Shown here: in pieces, positions 40,651 through 49,003 of the stretch
How the letters are laid out: every line of letters starts with the position of its first letter
Position numbering within the stretch: position 1 is the stretch's first letter
Origin: Pseudomonas lalkuanensis
GTDB taxonomy: Bacteria > Pseudomonadota > Gammaproteobacteria > Pseudomonadales > Pseudomonadaceae
Direction: 5' to 3'
Assembly (NCBI RefSeq): GCF_008807375.1
Contig: NZ_CP043311.1
Location: forward strand, 1,220,001 to 1,284,000
Length of the DNA stretch: 64,000 bases
Position numbers and translations under genes: made by a program
The notes under the pieces: model-generated
What the model was told of the DNA's origin: nothing
What the model saw: only the letters and a program-made list of their open reading frames with translations
The model's database searches: none

Positions 40651-41444
40651 GCCTTGTCCTTGTTCAGACGGTTGGCTGCCCAGGTGAACAGCAGCACGAA
40701 AAAGAAGTAGGAGATCACCAGGGCGCTGTTGAAGTGGCCACTGCTGTTGCGCATGTTGTTCAGGTACACCTGCAGGGTCTCGTAGCGAGTGCCTACCAGC
40801 AGGTTGGCGAAGACGAATTCGCCGAACAGGAACGAGAACGACAGGAACAGCGACACCATCAGGCCCTTGCGCAGGTTGGGCAGCACCACCAGGAAGGCGG
40901 CCTTCCAGGTGCTGGCGCCGAGCAGTTGGGCGGCATCCATCAGGTCACGCAGGTTGATCGCCTGCAGGTTGTTGGTGATGGCGCGGTACATGAAGGGCAG
41001 GGCGATGGTGAAGAAGCAGCCGATCAGGATCCAGGGCGTTCCCACCATGGCCAGCGGACCCGAACCATAGATCTGCAGCAGCCCCACCGAGGACACCACC
41101 GGCGGCACCGCGAAGGGCAGCAGGATGAGGATGTTCATCAGGGCGTCGAGCTTCGGGAAGTGGTAGTGCACGACGAACAGCAGCGGCAGGATCAGCACCA
41201 CCGACAGCGCCAATGCACCGAAGCACACCAGCAGCGATTGGCCGAAGGCGGTGAGAAACCGCGCGTCGCTCCACAGCGCGAGGTACCACTTGAAGGTCAG
41301 ACCGTCCGGAAGGATGGTCGCCGACCAACTGGTGGAGAGCGAATAAAGCAGGGTGCCAGCAAGCGGCAGCAGCAGGATCAGGAACAGCAGCCAGACCACC
41401 ACGCGATGGTAGAGGCCGCCACTGCGGGATTCAGCGGGAGACAT
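40647..41444 (-). CDS. ABC transporter permease (second)
   Basis: A 265-residue inner-membrane permease with six predicted helices and the BPD-type coupling motif in Asp-Ala-Ala-Gln-Leu-Leu-Gly-Ala-Ser (EAA-like loop). It starts 14 bases inside the end of the first permease gene and ends with a four-base overlap into the ATPase gene. With the first permease it forms a heterodimeric channel of the PotB/PotC or AepVW type. Confidence 0.9.
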   Translation of the reverse strand: MSPAESRSGGLYHRVVVWLLFLILLLPLAGTLLYSLSTSWSATILPDGLTFKWYLALWSDARFLTAFGQSLLVCFGALALSVVLILPLLFVVHYHFPKLDALMNILILLPFAVPPVVSSVGLLQIYGSGPLAMVGTPWILIGCFFTIALPFMYRAITNNLQAINLRDLMDAAQLLGASTWKAAFLVVLPNLRKGLMVSLFLSFSFLFGEFVFANLLVGTRYETLQVYLNNMRNSSGHFNSALVISYFFFVLLFTWAANRLNKDKA

Positions 41445-42273
41445 GGTAGCTCCTCTTCAGCAGCCACTGGTGCACCACCGTGATCAGTGCCATCAGTCCC
41501 ACCAGCACCATCGCCAGGGCGCTGGCCAGGTTGGGGTTGAGCGCGATGTCGCCGGCGACCATGGCGGCGACGCGGATGGTCAGTACGTTGAAGTTGCCGG
41601 TGGTGAGGGCATAGACGGTGGCATAGGCGCCGAGGGCGTTGGCCAGGAGGATGACGAAGGTGCCCAGCAGGGCGGGGGTCAGCACTGGCAGGCCGATGTG
41701 TCGCCAGAACTGCCAGGGGCTGGCGCCCAGCAACGCTGCGGATTCGCGCCAGTCCTCGCGCAGGGCGTCGAAGGCCGGATAGAGCAGCAGCACACCGAGG
41801 GGGATCTGGAAGTAGGTATAGAGCACGATCAGGCCGGCCTTGGAATAGAGGTTGAAGTCCTCGATCACGCCGGATTGCTTGAGCAGGATGGTCAGCGCGC
41901 CATTGAAGCCGAGCAGGATGATGAAGGCGAAGGCCAGTGGTACGCCGGCGAAGTTGCTGGTCATGTTGGAGAAGGCCATGACGAAGTCGCGCAGCTTCGA
42001 GTCCACCTTGCGCAGCGAGTAGCTGCCGATCACTGCGATGACGATGCCGAACAGGCTCGACCAGAAGGCGATCTGCAGGCTGTGCTTGATGGCCTGCAGA
42101 TAGAACTTCGAGCTGAACACCTTGGCGAAGTTGCCCAGGCCCCAGCCGTCGGGTGTGTTCAGGCTGTGGATCGCGACCCAGGCCAGCGGCGCGATCTGGA
42201 ACAGGATGAAGAACAGGGCGAAGGGCAGCAGGCAGAGCAGCGCCAGCCATTTGCCCCGGATGGAGGAATTCAC
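41431..42273 (-). CDS. ABC transporter permease (first)
   Basis: A 280-residue inner-membrane permease with six predicted helices and the coupling loop Glu-Ser-Ala-Ala-Leu-Leu-Gly-Ala-Ser-Pro. The open frame runs far upstream through the phosphodiesterase gene, but GTG 42273 overlaps that gene's stop (GTGA) and gives a normal permease N-terminus, with GAGCAGCT-type weak ribosome pairing. Its 3' end overlaps the second permease gene by 14 bases. Confidence 0.87.
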   Translation of the reverse strand: MNSSIRGKWLALLCLLPFALFFILFQIAPLAWVAIHSLNTPDGWGLGNFAKVFSSKFYLQAIKHSLQIAFWSSLFGIVIAVIGSYSLRKVDSKLRDFVMAFSNMTSNFAGVPLAFAFIILLGFNGALTILLKQSGVIEDFNLYSKAGLIVLYTYFQIPLGVLLLYPAFDALREDWRESAALLGASPWQFWRHIGLPVLTPALLGTFVILLANALGAYATVYALTTGNFNVLTIRVAAMVAGDIALNPNLASALAMVLVGLMALITVVHQWLLKRSYHVSR

Positions 42274-43076
42274 TTGAGCAGCTCCCGGCAGACGGACTTG
42301 TCGTGGGGGGCGCCCAGCAGCTCGCAGACGGTGCCACACAACTCGGTCTGTTTCGGCTGTGCCGCAGTATCCAGGCTGAAGGCATCGCCCAGCACGAACA
42401 GCGGTACCTCGCGTTCCTCGGGAAGCAGGCCGTTGTGGGAGCGGTCGTTGTTCATGCCGTGGTCGGCGGTCACCAGCACCTGGTAGCCGGCGTCCAGCCA
42501 GCGTTGCAGGTACTCGGCCAGGAGGATGTCGGCGACTCGCGCGCTGTTGCGGTACTGCGGCGAATCCAGGCCGTGCTTGTGGCCGGCGTCGTCGACATTC
42601 ATCGGGTGCACCAGGAGGAAATCCGGGTTCTGGCGCTGGCGCAGGCTTTCCGCGTCGGCGAACAGGTGCGAGTCCGGATAGTGGTCGGCGTAATAGAAGT
42701 GGCCGTGCTGGATCGGCAGTTGCGGCGCTTCGGTGTGGCGGTCGCGGGCGGCGTCGAAGGGCGAGGTGTTGTACAGCTCGCTGACCCAGTGGTACGCGGC
42801 GGCGGCAGTGGTCAGACCGGCGGCGCTGGCGTAGTGGAAGATGCTGCGTTCCTTCGACAGGCGCGACACATCGTTGTGGACGATGCCGCTCTGGATCGGT
42901 GGAACACCGGTAAGGATGCATTCGTAGAGAGGGCGGGACAGTGCCGGCAGCTCGCACTGGAGCTTGTAGAGCACCGCCTTGCCGGCACCGCACCAGGCCT
43001 GAAGGTGGCCCAGCGCATGCCGGGCCACCTCGTAGTTCAGGCCATCCAGCAGGACGAGGATGACTTTGTTCTTCAT
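42270..43076 (-). CDS. Alkaline-phosphatase-superfamily type I phosphodiesterase
   Basis: A 268-residue cytoplasmic protein of the type I phosphodiesterase/nucleotide pyrophosphatase group. Metal ligands are visible in Leu-Leu-Asp-Gly-Leu at residues 9-13, the nucleophile region Leu-Thr-Gly-Val-Pro-Pro near 60, Asp-Asp-Ala-Gly-His near 165 and Thr-Ala-Asp-His-Gly-Met-Asn near 210. There is no signal peptide, so it acts on material already imported. Phosphonoacetate hydrolase (PhnA) belongs to this superfamily. It lies between the binding-protein and permease genes, so hydrolysis of an imported phosphonate or phosphodiester is the natural inference. ATG 43076 follows GAGG. Confidence 0.87.
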   Translation of the reverse strand: MKNKVILVLLDGLNYEVARHALGHLQAWCGAGKAVLYKLQCELPALSRPLYECILTGVPPIQSGIVHNDVSRLSKERSIFHYASAAGLTTAAAAYHWVSELYNTSPFDAARDRHTEAPQLPIQHGHFYYADHYPDSHLFADAESLRQRQNPDFLLVHPMNVDDAGHKHGLDSPQYRNSARVADILLAEYLQRWLDAGYQVLVTADHGMNNDRSHNGLLPEEREVPLFVLGDAFSLDTAAQPKQTELCGTVCELLGAPHDKSVCRELLK

Positions 43077-43125
43077 GGTTCGCCTCAAAGCAGCCCAAGC
43101 GCCCGGAAGCGATTGGGCCAGCCCC

Positions 43126-44184
43126 TTACTCCATCTCGATGATCACGTGTTCCTGCCACAGCTGCGGCAATGCTTTCGAGGTTTCTTCCCAGGCCTTGGC
43201 GTCCTTGATCGGCCGGACCTTGGCGTACTGCTCGTTGGGCAGCAGCTTGGCCTTGACCTCGGCCGGCAGGGTCAGGTGCTCGGCGCGGATCGGGCGGGCG
43301 TTGCCCTTGGCCAGGTTGATCTGGCCAGCGTCGCTGAGGATGTACTCGCGGGCCAGTTTCGCGGCGTTCGGGTTCTTCGCGTACTTGTTGATGATGGTGG
43401 TGTAGCCGGAGATCACCGAACCGTCCGAGGGGATCAGCACTTCGAAGCGGCTGGGATCGATCTGGTCGCGGTAGGACAGGCCGTTGAAGTCCCAGACGAT
43501 GCCCACTTCCACCTCACCTTTTTCCAGGGTCTGGATAGTCGGGTTGGACAGCGACAGGCGGCCCTGCTTGGCGATCTCGGCGAAGAAGTCCAGGCCCGGC
43601 TGGATATTCTTCTCGTCACCGCCGTTGGCGATGGCGGCGGCCAGCACGCCGTTGACGGCCTGGGCCGCGGCGCTGACGTCTCCGATCGCGACCTTGTACT
43701 TGCCCTGCTTCAGGTCGGCCCAGGACTTGGGCGCTTCCTTGACCAACTGCTTGTTGACGATGAAGGCGATGGAGCCGGTATAGGCCAGCATCCAGTGGCC
43801 GTCGGCATCCTTGGCCCACTCGGGGATCTGCGCCCAGGTGCTGGGCTTGTAGGGCTGGGTCACGCCCTGCTGGACAGCGATGGGGCCGAAGGCCGCGCCG
43901 ACGTCGCCGATGTCGGCGGTGGCGTTGTCCTTCTCGGCGGCGAACTTGGCGATTTCCTGGGCCGAACTCATGTCGGTGTCGACGTGCTTCAGGCCGTACT
44001 GCTTGTTCAGGTCAACCCAGGTGTCCTTCCAGTTGGCCCAGCTGTCGGGCATGCCCACGCTGTTCACCGCGCCTTCCTTGCGCGCGGCTTGTTCGAGACT
44101 CTTCAGATCTGCGTCGCTCGCCATCGCCTGGGTTCCCAGGGCGATGGCCGTTCCCATCAGTGAAGCCAGCAACAGGCGTTTCAT
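43126..44184 (-). CDS. ABC transporter extracellular solute-binding protein (family 1)
   Basis: A 352-residue periplasmic protein with a signal peptide (Met-Lys-Arg-Leu-Leu-Leu-Ala-Ser ... Ala-Met-Ala) and the family 1 fold shared by iron, polyamine, thiamine and 2-aminoethylphosphonate binding proteins. Typical parts are Trp-Ala-Asp-Leu-Lys-Gln-Gly-Lys-Tyr-Lys and Gly-Ile-Val-Trp-Asp-Phe-Asn. The ligand cannot be read. It is the first gene of the six-gene operon and is divergent from gntR; an operator-like palindrome lies 28 bases upstream of its start. Confidence 0.88.
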   Translation of the reverse strand: MKRLLLASLMGTAIALGTQAMASDADLKSLEQAARKEGAVNSVGMPDSWANWKDTWVDLNKQYGLKHVDTDMSSAQEIAKFAAEKDNATADIGDVGAAFGPIAVQQGVTQPYKPSTWAQIPEWAKDADGHWMLAYTGSIAFIVNKQLVKEAPKSWADLKQGKYKVAIGDVSAAAQAVNGVLAAAIANGGDEKNIQPGLDFFAEIAKQGRLSLSNPTIQTLEKGEVEVGIVWDFNGLSYRDQIDPSRFEVLIPSDGSVISGYTTIINKYAKNPNAAKLAREYILSDAGQINLAKGNARPIRAEHLTLPAEVKAKLLPNEQYAKVRPIKDAKAWEETSKALPQLWQEHVIIEME

Positions 44185-44211
44185 GTGAAGCTCCTTAGCA
44201 GGTTTGGAGGT

Positions 44212-44223
44212 TGGTCTAGATCA
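44212..44223. promoter_or_regulatory. GntR/HutC-type operator, transporter side
   Basis: TGGTCTAGATCA matches 10 of 12 bases of the palindrome TGGTCTAGACCA typical of HutC/UTRA-type GntR regulators. It lies 28 bases upstream of the binding-protein start codon. A half-site TAGACCA occurs at 44313-44319, and a separate palindrome CTAGGC-T-GCCTAG at 44405-44417. Confidence 0.65.
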
Positions 44224-44457
44224 GCAAGACCCAGGCCAAATCTAAAAGCCTTGGATGACGGTTTGATTGCAGGGCGCAGCAGCATCCGGCGGCGGAAAAC
44301 GCCTGAAAAGCGTAGACCATGGCCAGATGGCTGATTCCTGGGGATGTCGCGATTGGCGATGGCATGGCGCATGCAGGCGTGCCTTGCTGTCATCCCTCAG
44401 TCATCTAGGCTGCCTAGGATGGCCGGCAAGCCCGGCCACGATGCACCTCGATGGTGC

Positions 44458-44469
44458 TGGTCTATTCCA
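44458..44469. promoter_or_regulatory. GntR/HutC-type operator, regulator side
   Basis: TGGTCTATTCCA, within the 14-base palindrome CTGG-TCTATT-CCAG, also matches 10 of 12 bases of TGGTCTAGACCA. It lies 15 bases upstream of the gntR start, suggesting autoregulation. The 300-base divergent region holds no other gene. Confidence 0.65.
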
Positions 44470-44484
44470 GATTGGAGTTTTTCG

Positions 44485-45201
44485 ATGCGCGATGAGGCGC
44501 CCCGTACCCTGACCGCCATCTGCAATGCATTGCAGGAACAGATCGAGCACGGCCTGTTGCCCCAGGGCAGCAAGCTGCCCGCCGAGCGCAAGTTGAGTGA
44601 ATTGTTCGATACCACCCGCATCACCCTGCGCGAGGCGCTTGGGCAACTGGAAGCCCAGGGGCTGATCTACCGCGAGGAGCGCCGCGGGTGGTTCGTTTCG
44701 CCGTCGCGACTGCTCTACAACCCGCTGGTGCGCAGCCACTTCCACGCCATGGTGGCCGGGCAGGGGCGCGTACCCGCCACCGAAGTGCTGGGTGCGCGGC
44801 TGATTCCGGCCAGCGTGGAAATCTGCGAATTGCTGGAGCTGCCGGCGCTGTCGAGCGTCTATCAGATCCGCCGCGCCCGCCGCATCGACGGGCGCCTGGT
44901 GCTCTATGTGGAGCACTACCTGAATCCGGCCTACTTCCCCGGCATCATCGATTTCGACCTGACCCGGTCGCTTACCGAGCTGTATGACAGCCAGTACGGC
45001 ATCCGCTACGGCCGGGTTCGCTTCGACATGGTGCCCACCGCCCTGCACCCGGAGGCGGCGGCGCCGCTGAAAGTGTCAGCCGGCAGCCCGGCGCTGAAGA
45101 TCACCCGCATCAACCGCGACCAGCATGGGCGGCTGATCGACTGCGACCTGGAGTTCTGGCGGCACGATGCGATTCAGGTGAGCGTCGAAGTGCCGGAGTG
45201 A
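44485..45201 (+). CDS. GntR family regulator, HutC/UTRA subfamily
   Basis: A 238-residue regulator: winged helix-turn-helix in residues 1-70 (Leu-Pro-Ala-Glu-Arg-Lys-Leu-Ser-Glu-Leu-Phe, Thr-Arg-Ile-Thr-Leu-Arg-Glu-Ala-Leu) and a UTRA effector domain (about 90-235) resembling those of PhnF/PhnR and HutC. ATG 44485 follows TTGGAG. It faces the ABC/phosphodiesterase/HAD operon and probably represses it until an inducer, perhaps the imported phosphonate or phosphoester, binds. Confidence 0.88.
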   Translation: MRDEAPRTLTAICNALQEQIEHGLLPQGSKLPAERKLSELFDTTRITLREALGQLEAQGLIYREERRGWFVSPSRLLYNPLVRSHFHAMVAGQGRVPATEVLGARLIPASVEICELLELPALSSVYQIRRARRIDGRLVLYVEHYLNPAYFPGIIDFDLTRSLTELYDSQYGIRYGRVRFDMVPTALHPEAAAPLKVSAGSPALKITRINRDQHGRLIDCDLEFWRHDAIQVSVEVPE

Positions 45202-45222
45202 TTGGGCGGCTGCGCTGCCTTT

Positions 45223-45238
45223 GGCGAATGAATTCGCC
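45223..45238. repeat. Degenerate REP hairpin
   Basis: GGCGAAT-GA-ATTCGCC forms a seven-base hairpin with the REP core sequence GCGAATGAATTCGC, 21 bases after gntR. Confidence 0.5.
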
Positions 45239-45260
45239 CGCACAGGAATCGGCGGCATCT

Positions 45261-45345
45261 GTAGGTTGGATAGCGCAACGAAACCCAACGCAGCAGCGTG
45301 TGTGACCGGCCACATTGGGCTTCGCTGCACTCGGACCCGCCTACG
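45261..45345. repeat. GTAGGTTGGAT-type intergenic repeat
   Basis: An imperfect inverted repeat starting GTAGGTTGGATAGCGCAACG and ending with TTGGGCTTCGCTGCACTCGG and CCGCCTAC. It lies between the convergent gntR and gmhA genes and has the form of a dispersed non-coding Pseudomonas repeat. Confidence 0.55.
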
Positions 45346-45366
45346 GGGCGGCTGCGCCGCCGCGGA

Positions 45367-45954
45367 TCAGGCGTAGTTCCCGGGGCTGAGCTTGCGCTCG
45401 ACCAGTTCGATCAGGATATGCAGCACCTTGATGTGCAGTTCCTGCACGCGGTCGGCGAAGTCGCCGCCGGGTGCGCAGATGCACACGTCGGCCAGGGCTT
45501 CGAGGGCGGAGCCGGGCTTGCCGGTCAGGGCCACCACCTTCACGCCCAGCGCACGGGCGGCTTCGGCGGCCTTGATGACGTTGGGGCTCTTGCCGCTGGT
45601 GCTGATGGCGATCAGCACGTCGCCTGCGCGGCCGTGGGATTCCACGTAGCGGGAGAAGATGTAGTCGTAGCCGAAGTCGTTGGCGACGCAGCTGATGTGA
45701 CTGGCATCGCTGATGGACACGGCGGCGATGCCGGGGCGGTTCTTGCGGTAGCGGCCGGTCAGCTCCTCGGCGAAGTGCATCGCATCGCACATGGAGCCGC
45801 CGTTACCGCAGGAAAACGCCTTGCCCTTGTTCTCGAAGCTCTCGACCAGCAGCCCGGCCGCACGCTCGATGTTCTTCAGCGTCTGCTCGTTGGCAATGAA
45901 GTTGTCCAGGGCACGCCTGGCTTCCTCCAGGCTGTTGCGAATATGGCTGAGCAT
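45367..45954 (-). CDS. gmhA: Phosphoheptose isomerase GmhA (enterobacterial type)
   Basis: A 195-residue SIS-domain protein. Ser-Cys-Gly-Asn-Gly-Gly-Ser-x-[12 protein letters not shown] and Ile-Ser-Asp-x-Ser-His-Ile-Ser-Cys-Val-x-Asn-Asp-Phe-Gly match E. coli GmhA closely, as does the Arg-x-Gln-Glu-x-His-Ile-Lys-Val motif. GmhA converts sedoheptulose 7-phosphate to D-glycero-manno-heptose 7-phosphate for LPS core synthesis. The usual Pseudomonas gmhA is closer to DiaA, so this may be an additional paralogue. ATG 45954 follows GGAAGGAA. It lies 17 bases downstream of apeB on the same strand. Confidence 0.88.
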   Translation of the reverse strand: MLSHIRNSLEEARRALDNFIANEQTLKNIERAAGLLVESFENKGKAFSCGNGGSMCDAMHFAEELTGRYRKNRPGIAAVSISDASHISCVANDFGYDYIFSRYVESHGRAGDVLIAISTSGKSPNVIKAAEAARALGVKVVALTGKPGSALEALADVCICAPGGDFADRVQELHIKVLHILIELVERKLSPGNYA

Positions 45955-45971
45955 GCGGGGTTCCTTCCTGA

Positions 45972-47261
45972 TCAGGGCAGGTCGTGGCTGGAGTAGAAGG
46001 CGGCCAGTACCTTCACCAGATGGGCCAGGTCATGGCTGCCCGCCAGCTCGCGGATGGAGTGCATGGCGAAGGTGGGCAGGCCGATATCCACGGTACGCAC
46101 GCCAAGCTGGCTGGCGGTGATCGGACCGATGGTGGAGCCGCAACCCATGTCGCTGCGGGTCACGAAGCTCTGTACCGGCACTTCGTTCTCCAGGCACAGG
46201 TGGCGGAAGAAACCAGCGGTTTCGCTGTTGGTGGCGTAACGCTGGTTGCTGTTGACCTTGATCACCGGGCCGGCGTTGAGCTTCGGGCCGTGGTTGCCGT
46301 CGTGCTTGTCGGCGTAGTTCGGGTGCACGCCGTGGGCGTTGTCGGCGGAAACCAGCAGGGAGCGCTGGATCACCCGGGCGAAGGCGTCGCCCTCCGGCAG
46401 TACGCGGCGCAGCACCTGCTCCAGCATAGGACCGTCGGCGCCGCAGGCGGAGCAGGAGCCCACTTCTTCGTGGTCGGTGCAGACCAGCACGCAGCTCTCG
46501 TCGGCCTCGGCAGCCAGCAGGGCCTGCAGGCCGGCGTAGCAGGACAGCAGGTTGTCCAGGCGCGCACCGGCGATGAAGTCACCGTCCAGGCCGATGACCG
46601 CAGCGTTCTGGGTGTCGTAGAAGGACAGCTCGTAATCCAGCACCGCATCGGCGACCACGCCATGCTCCAGGGTCAGCTGCTCGGCCAGCAGATCGCGGAA
46701 TTCGCGGGCTTCGCCGGCTGCCAGTTGCGCCAGTATCGGCGGCAGCTCGGTCTGGGCGTTGATGGCCCAGCCCTGGTTGGCTTCACGGTTGAGGTGGATG
46801 GCCAGGTTGGGGATCACGGCGATGGGGGCCTGGAAGTCCACCAGCTGGCTTTCCACCATGCCGGCGGCGCGGTAGGTGACACGGCCGGCGAGCGAGAGGT
46901 CGCGGTCGAACCAGGGAGCCAGCAGGGCGCCGCCATAAACTTCGACGCCCAGTTGCCAGAAGCCCTGCTTATGCAGCTCGGGGTTCGGCTTGACCCGCAG
47001 GCAGGGGCTGTCGGTGTGGGCGCCAACCAGGCGCAGGCCGCCTTCCAGCACCGGGCGTTTGCCCAGCTTGATGGCGATGATGGAGGAGTCGTTGCGGGTG
47101 ACGTAATAACGGCCACCATTTTCGATACGCCAGGCTTCGCGTTCGTCGAGGCGCACATAACCGGCGGCCTCCAGGCGTTTGGCCAGGCTGCGGGTGGCGT
47201 GGAAGGGGGTGGGCGAGGCCTTGAGGAAATCGATCAGGCCCTGGTTCAACTCTTCGCGCAT
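45972..47261 (-). CDS. apeB: M18 family aspartyl/general aminopeptidase
   Basis: A 429-residue zinc aminopeptidase. The M18 metal-site motifs are visible: Gly-Ala-His-Thr-Asp-Ser-Pro near residue 79, Asp-His-Glu-Glu-Val-Gly-Ser near 263, Ser-Ala-Asp-Asn-Ala-His-Gly near 308 and Ala-Met-His-Ser-Ile-Arg-Glu near 401. Length and motifs match the ApeB group. It acts in the cytoplasm on peptide N-termini. gmhA follows 17 bases later. Confidence 0.93.
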   Translation of the reverse strand: MREELNQGLIDFLKASPTPFHATRSLAKRLEAAGYVRLDEREAWRIENGGRYYVTRNDSSIIAIKLGKRPVLEGGLRLVGAHTDSPCLRVKPNPELHKQGFWQLGVEVYGGALLAPWFDRDLSLAGRVTYRAAGMVESQLVDFQAPIAVIPNLAIHLNREANQGWAINAQTELPPILAQLAAGEAREFRDLLAEQLTLEHGVVADAVLDYELSFYDTQNAAVIGLDGDFIAGARLDNLLSCYAGLQALLAAEADESCVLVCTDHEEVGSCSACGADGPMLEQVLRRVLPEGDAFARVIQRSLLVSADNAHGVHPNYADKHDGNHGPKLNAGPVIKVNSNQRYATNSETAGFFRHLCLENEVPVQSFVTRSDMGCGSTIGPITASQLGVRTVDIGLPTFAMHSIRELAGSHDLAHLVKVLAAFYSSHDLP

Positions 47262-47375
47262 TGGGGGACTCCGGACAGCAGTGCCGGGAGTTTATCCCAT
47301 AGCCCCCGAGGAATAGGAGGGCGACCAGCGGTGAATTTTCCTAACAGGCCGATAGTGAGGGGCGTAGCTCCTGTC

Positions 47376-47413
47376 GTGGGAGCGATTTCAATCGCGAATG
47401 AATTCGCTCCCAC
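47376..47413. repeat. REP palindrome
   Basis: A 38-base near-perfect palindrome joining GTGGGAGCGATTTCAATCG with CGAATGAATTCGCTCCCAC, located between the methyltransferase and apeB genes. The two halves differ in their inner bases (ATTTCAATCG versus AATTCATTCG variants). Confidence 0.85.
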
Positions 47414-47426
47414 AATTCCGCAAGAC

Positions 47427-48002
47427 CTAATGGCGCCGCGCAACCACCGAGAACAGGTGCCAGTGCTTGTTGCGGCCCTTGGCGGTGATGCCGTCTTCTT
47501 CCTTCTCCTCCAGCATCAGTACGTCCCAGCCCGACAGCAGTTCTTCCAATTGGCGGCGGCGCAGGATGGTGATGCCGTTGTCGGCCCAGTCGTCCCGTTC
47601 GCCGAACAGGTGACCGGCGAACAGTCCGCCAACCGGCAGGGCGCCGCAGATAGCCTGCCACAGGGCGGGAAAGGCCACGGGCGGGCAGAGGGGCAGGGCG
47701 AAGCTGGAGTTGACCAGGTTGGCCGTCGGCAACGGCATGCTCTCGAAGCGACAGCAGCGGCTTTGAAGTCTCTGGCGCTTTTCGTCGTCCAGCTGGGCAT
47801 CGAGGCGGGCCAGTGCCTCGGGTTCTGCATCCACCGCCAGCACCTTCCAGCCGCGCCTGAGCAGTTCGAGGGTGTCGCGACCGGCGCCACAGCCAAGATC
47901 GAGGGCGTGGCCGGGCGGCCCGTTCCAGCTTTCCAGGGCGGTGAGCAGGGTGAAGCGGGCGGGCTGACCCTCGGTGGCGTTGTAGAACTCGGTGAGGCTC
48001 AT
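47427..48002 (-). CDS. Class I SAM-dependent methyltransferase
   Basis: A 191-residue protein with motif I Leu-Asp-Leu-Gly-Cys-Gly-Ala-Gly-Arg-Asp near residue 35 and an acidic residue after strand two (Val-Asp-Ala-Glu). It resembles TehB-like small-molecule methyltransferases. It starts 37 bases after the rluA stop on the same strand, so the two are probably co-transcribed. The substrate is unknown. Confidence 0.83.
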   Translation of the reverse strand: MSLTEFYNATEGQPARFTLLTALESWNGPPGHALDLGCGAGRDTLELLRRGWKVLAVDAEPEALARLDAQLDDEKRQRLQSRCCRFESMPLPTANLVNSSFALPLCPPVAFPALWQAICGALPVGGLFAGHLFGERDDWADNGITILRRRQLEELLSGWDVLMLEEKEEDGITAKGRNKHWHLFSVVARRH

Positions 48003-48039
48003 CTCTCCCTCGAATCGAGGTCTTTTTCTTGAGCCTAGG

Positions 48040-48675
48040 TCAGAACGGCGCCGGGCACTCGAATCTCAGGCGTTCACCCGTCTGGGGATGGGTCAGGCTG
48101 AGCAGGCTGGCGTGCAGGCAGAGACGATCATGGGCGGCCAGTGCTTCAGGATTGGCGTAGAGGCGGTCGCCGAGCAGCGGGTGTCCGATGGACAGCATGT
48201 GTACGCGCAGTTGGTGCGAGCGTCCGGTGATGGGGGTCAGCTCGACCCGGCTGTAGTGGCCGCAGCGTTCGATCACGCGCCAGAAGGTCAGCGCATGGCG
48301 GCCGTGCTCGAAGTCCACCACATGCCGCGGCTTGGTCGGCGGGTCGTAGCGCAGCGGCAGTTCGATGCGGCCGCTGTCCATCTCCGGCTCGCCCCAGCAG
48401 AGTGCCGTGTAGGCTTTCTCGGTCTCGCGATCGTGGAACTGGCGGGACATCTCGCGGTGGCTGTCGGCGTCGCGGGCCAGCACGATCAGGCCGGAGGTCT
48501 CCCAGTCCAGGCGATGCACGATGCGTGCCTCGGGGTAGCCGTTTTCCTGCAGGCGGGTGATCAGGCAATCCTTGTTGTCGTCGGCGCGGCCGGGCACCGA
48601 AAGCAGCAGCGTGGGCTTGTTGACCACCAGCAGGGCATCGTCCCGGTGGATGAATTCGATCTGGGAAAGCGGCAT
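48040..48675 (-). CDS. rluA: RluA family pseudouridine synthase
   Basis: A 211-residue enzyme with the RluA motif His-Arg-Leu-Asp-x-x-Thr-Ser-Gly-Leu near residue 53, where the Asp is catalytic, and Gly-Arg-x-His-Gln-Leu-Arg-Val-His later. The short length without an S4 domain matches RluA, which modifies 23S rRNA U746 and tRNA U32. It lies downstream of minE beyond a hairpin. Confidence 0.9.
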   Translation of the reverse strand: MPLSQIEFIHRDDALLVVNKPTLLLSVPGRADDNKDCLITRLQENGYPEARIVHRLDWETSGLIVLARDADSHREMSRQFHDRETEKAYTALCWGEPEMDSGRIELPLRYDPPTKPRHVVDFEHGRHALTFWRVIERCGHYSRVELTPITGRSHQLRVHMLSIGHPLLGDRLYANPEALAAHDRLCLHASLLSLTHPQTGERLRFECPAPF

Positions 48676-48693
48676 GGGAGTTCCGGAAATGAA

Positions 48694-48715
48694 GACGGCG
48701 GCCGAAGCCGCCGTC
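48694..48715 (-). terminator. Hairpin between minE and rluA
   Basis: A nine-base perfect stem GACGGCGGC / GCCGCCGTC with a four-base loop. On the minus strand it is followed by TTCATTTCC, only a modest U-tract. Confidence 0.65.
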
Positions 48716-48748
48716 GTGGGTCCAGTCGGACCCGGGTCTATTGCTCGA

Positions 48749-49003
48749 TCAACGATCGGGCAGGGTGATGTTCAGCTCGAGAATGGAGCAACTGCCCTGA
48801 TTCTCCAGCAGGACCTGAACCTGCTCTTCGTCGATGTCGACATATTTGCGGATCACGTCCACCAGATCTTTCTGCAGGGCCGGCAGGTAGTCCGGCTGGC
48901 TGCGCTGGCCACGTTCGTGGGCAACGATGATCTGAAGGCGTTCTTTAGCGATCGAAGCGCTACTCTGCTTCTTCCGCTCGCGAAAGAAGTCGAAAATGTT
49001 CAT
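48749..49003 (-). CDS. minE: Cell division topological specificity factor MinE
   Basis: An 84-residue protein. The N-terminal [10 protein letters not shown] is the membrane-targeting/anti-MinCD helix and Ala-x-x-[10 protein letters not shown] the MinD-interacting helix. It stimulates MinD ATPase and drives pole-to-pole oscillation. Its start overlaps the minD stop by four bases (ATGA). Confidence 0.97.
   Translation of the reverse strand: MNIFDFFRERKKQSSASIAKERLQIIVAHERGQRSQPDYLPALQKDLVDVIRKYVDIDEEQVQVLLENQGSCSILELNITLPDR

Noticed and set aside
45984..48032. A 682-codon plus-strand frame spanning apeB and the methyltransferase
   Set aside because: It crosses two well-supported minus-strand genes and a REP element, which no single protein gene would include.
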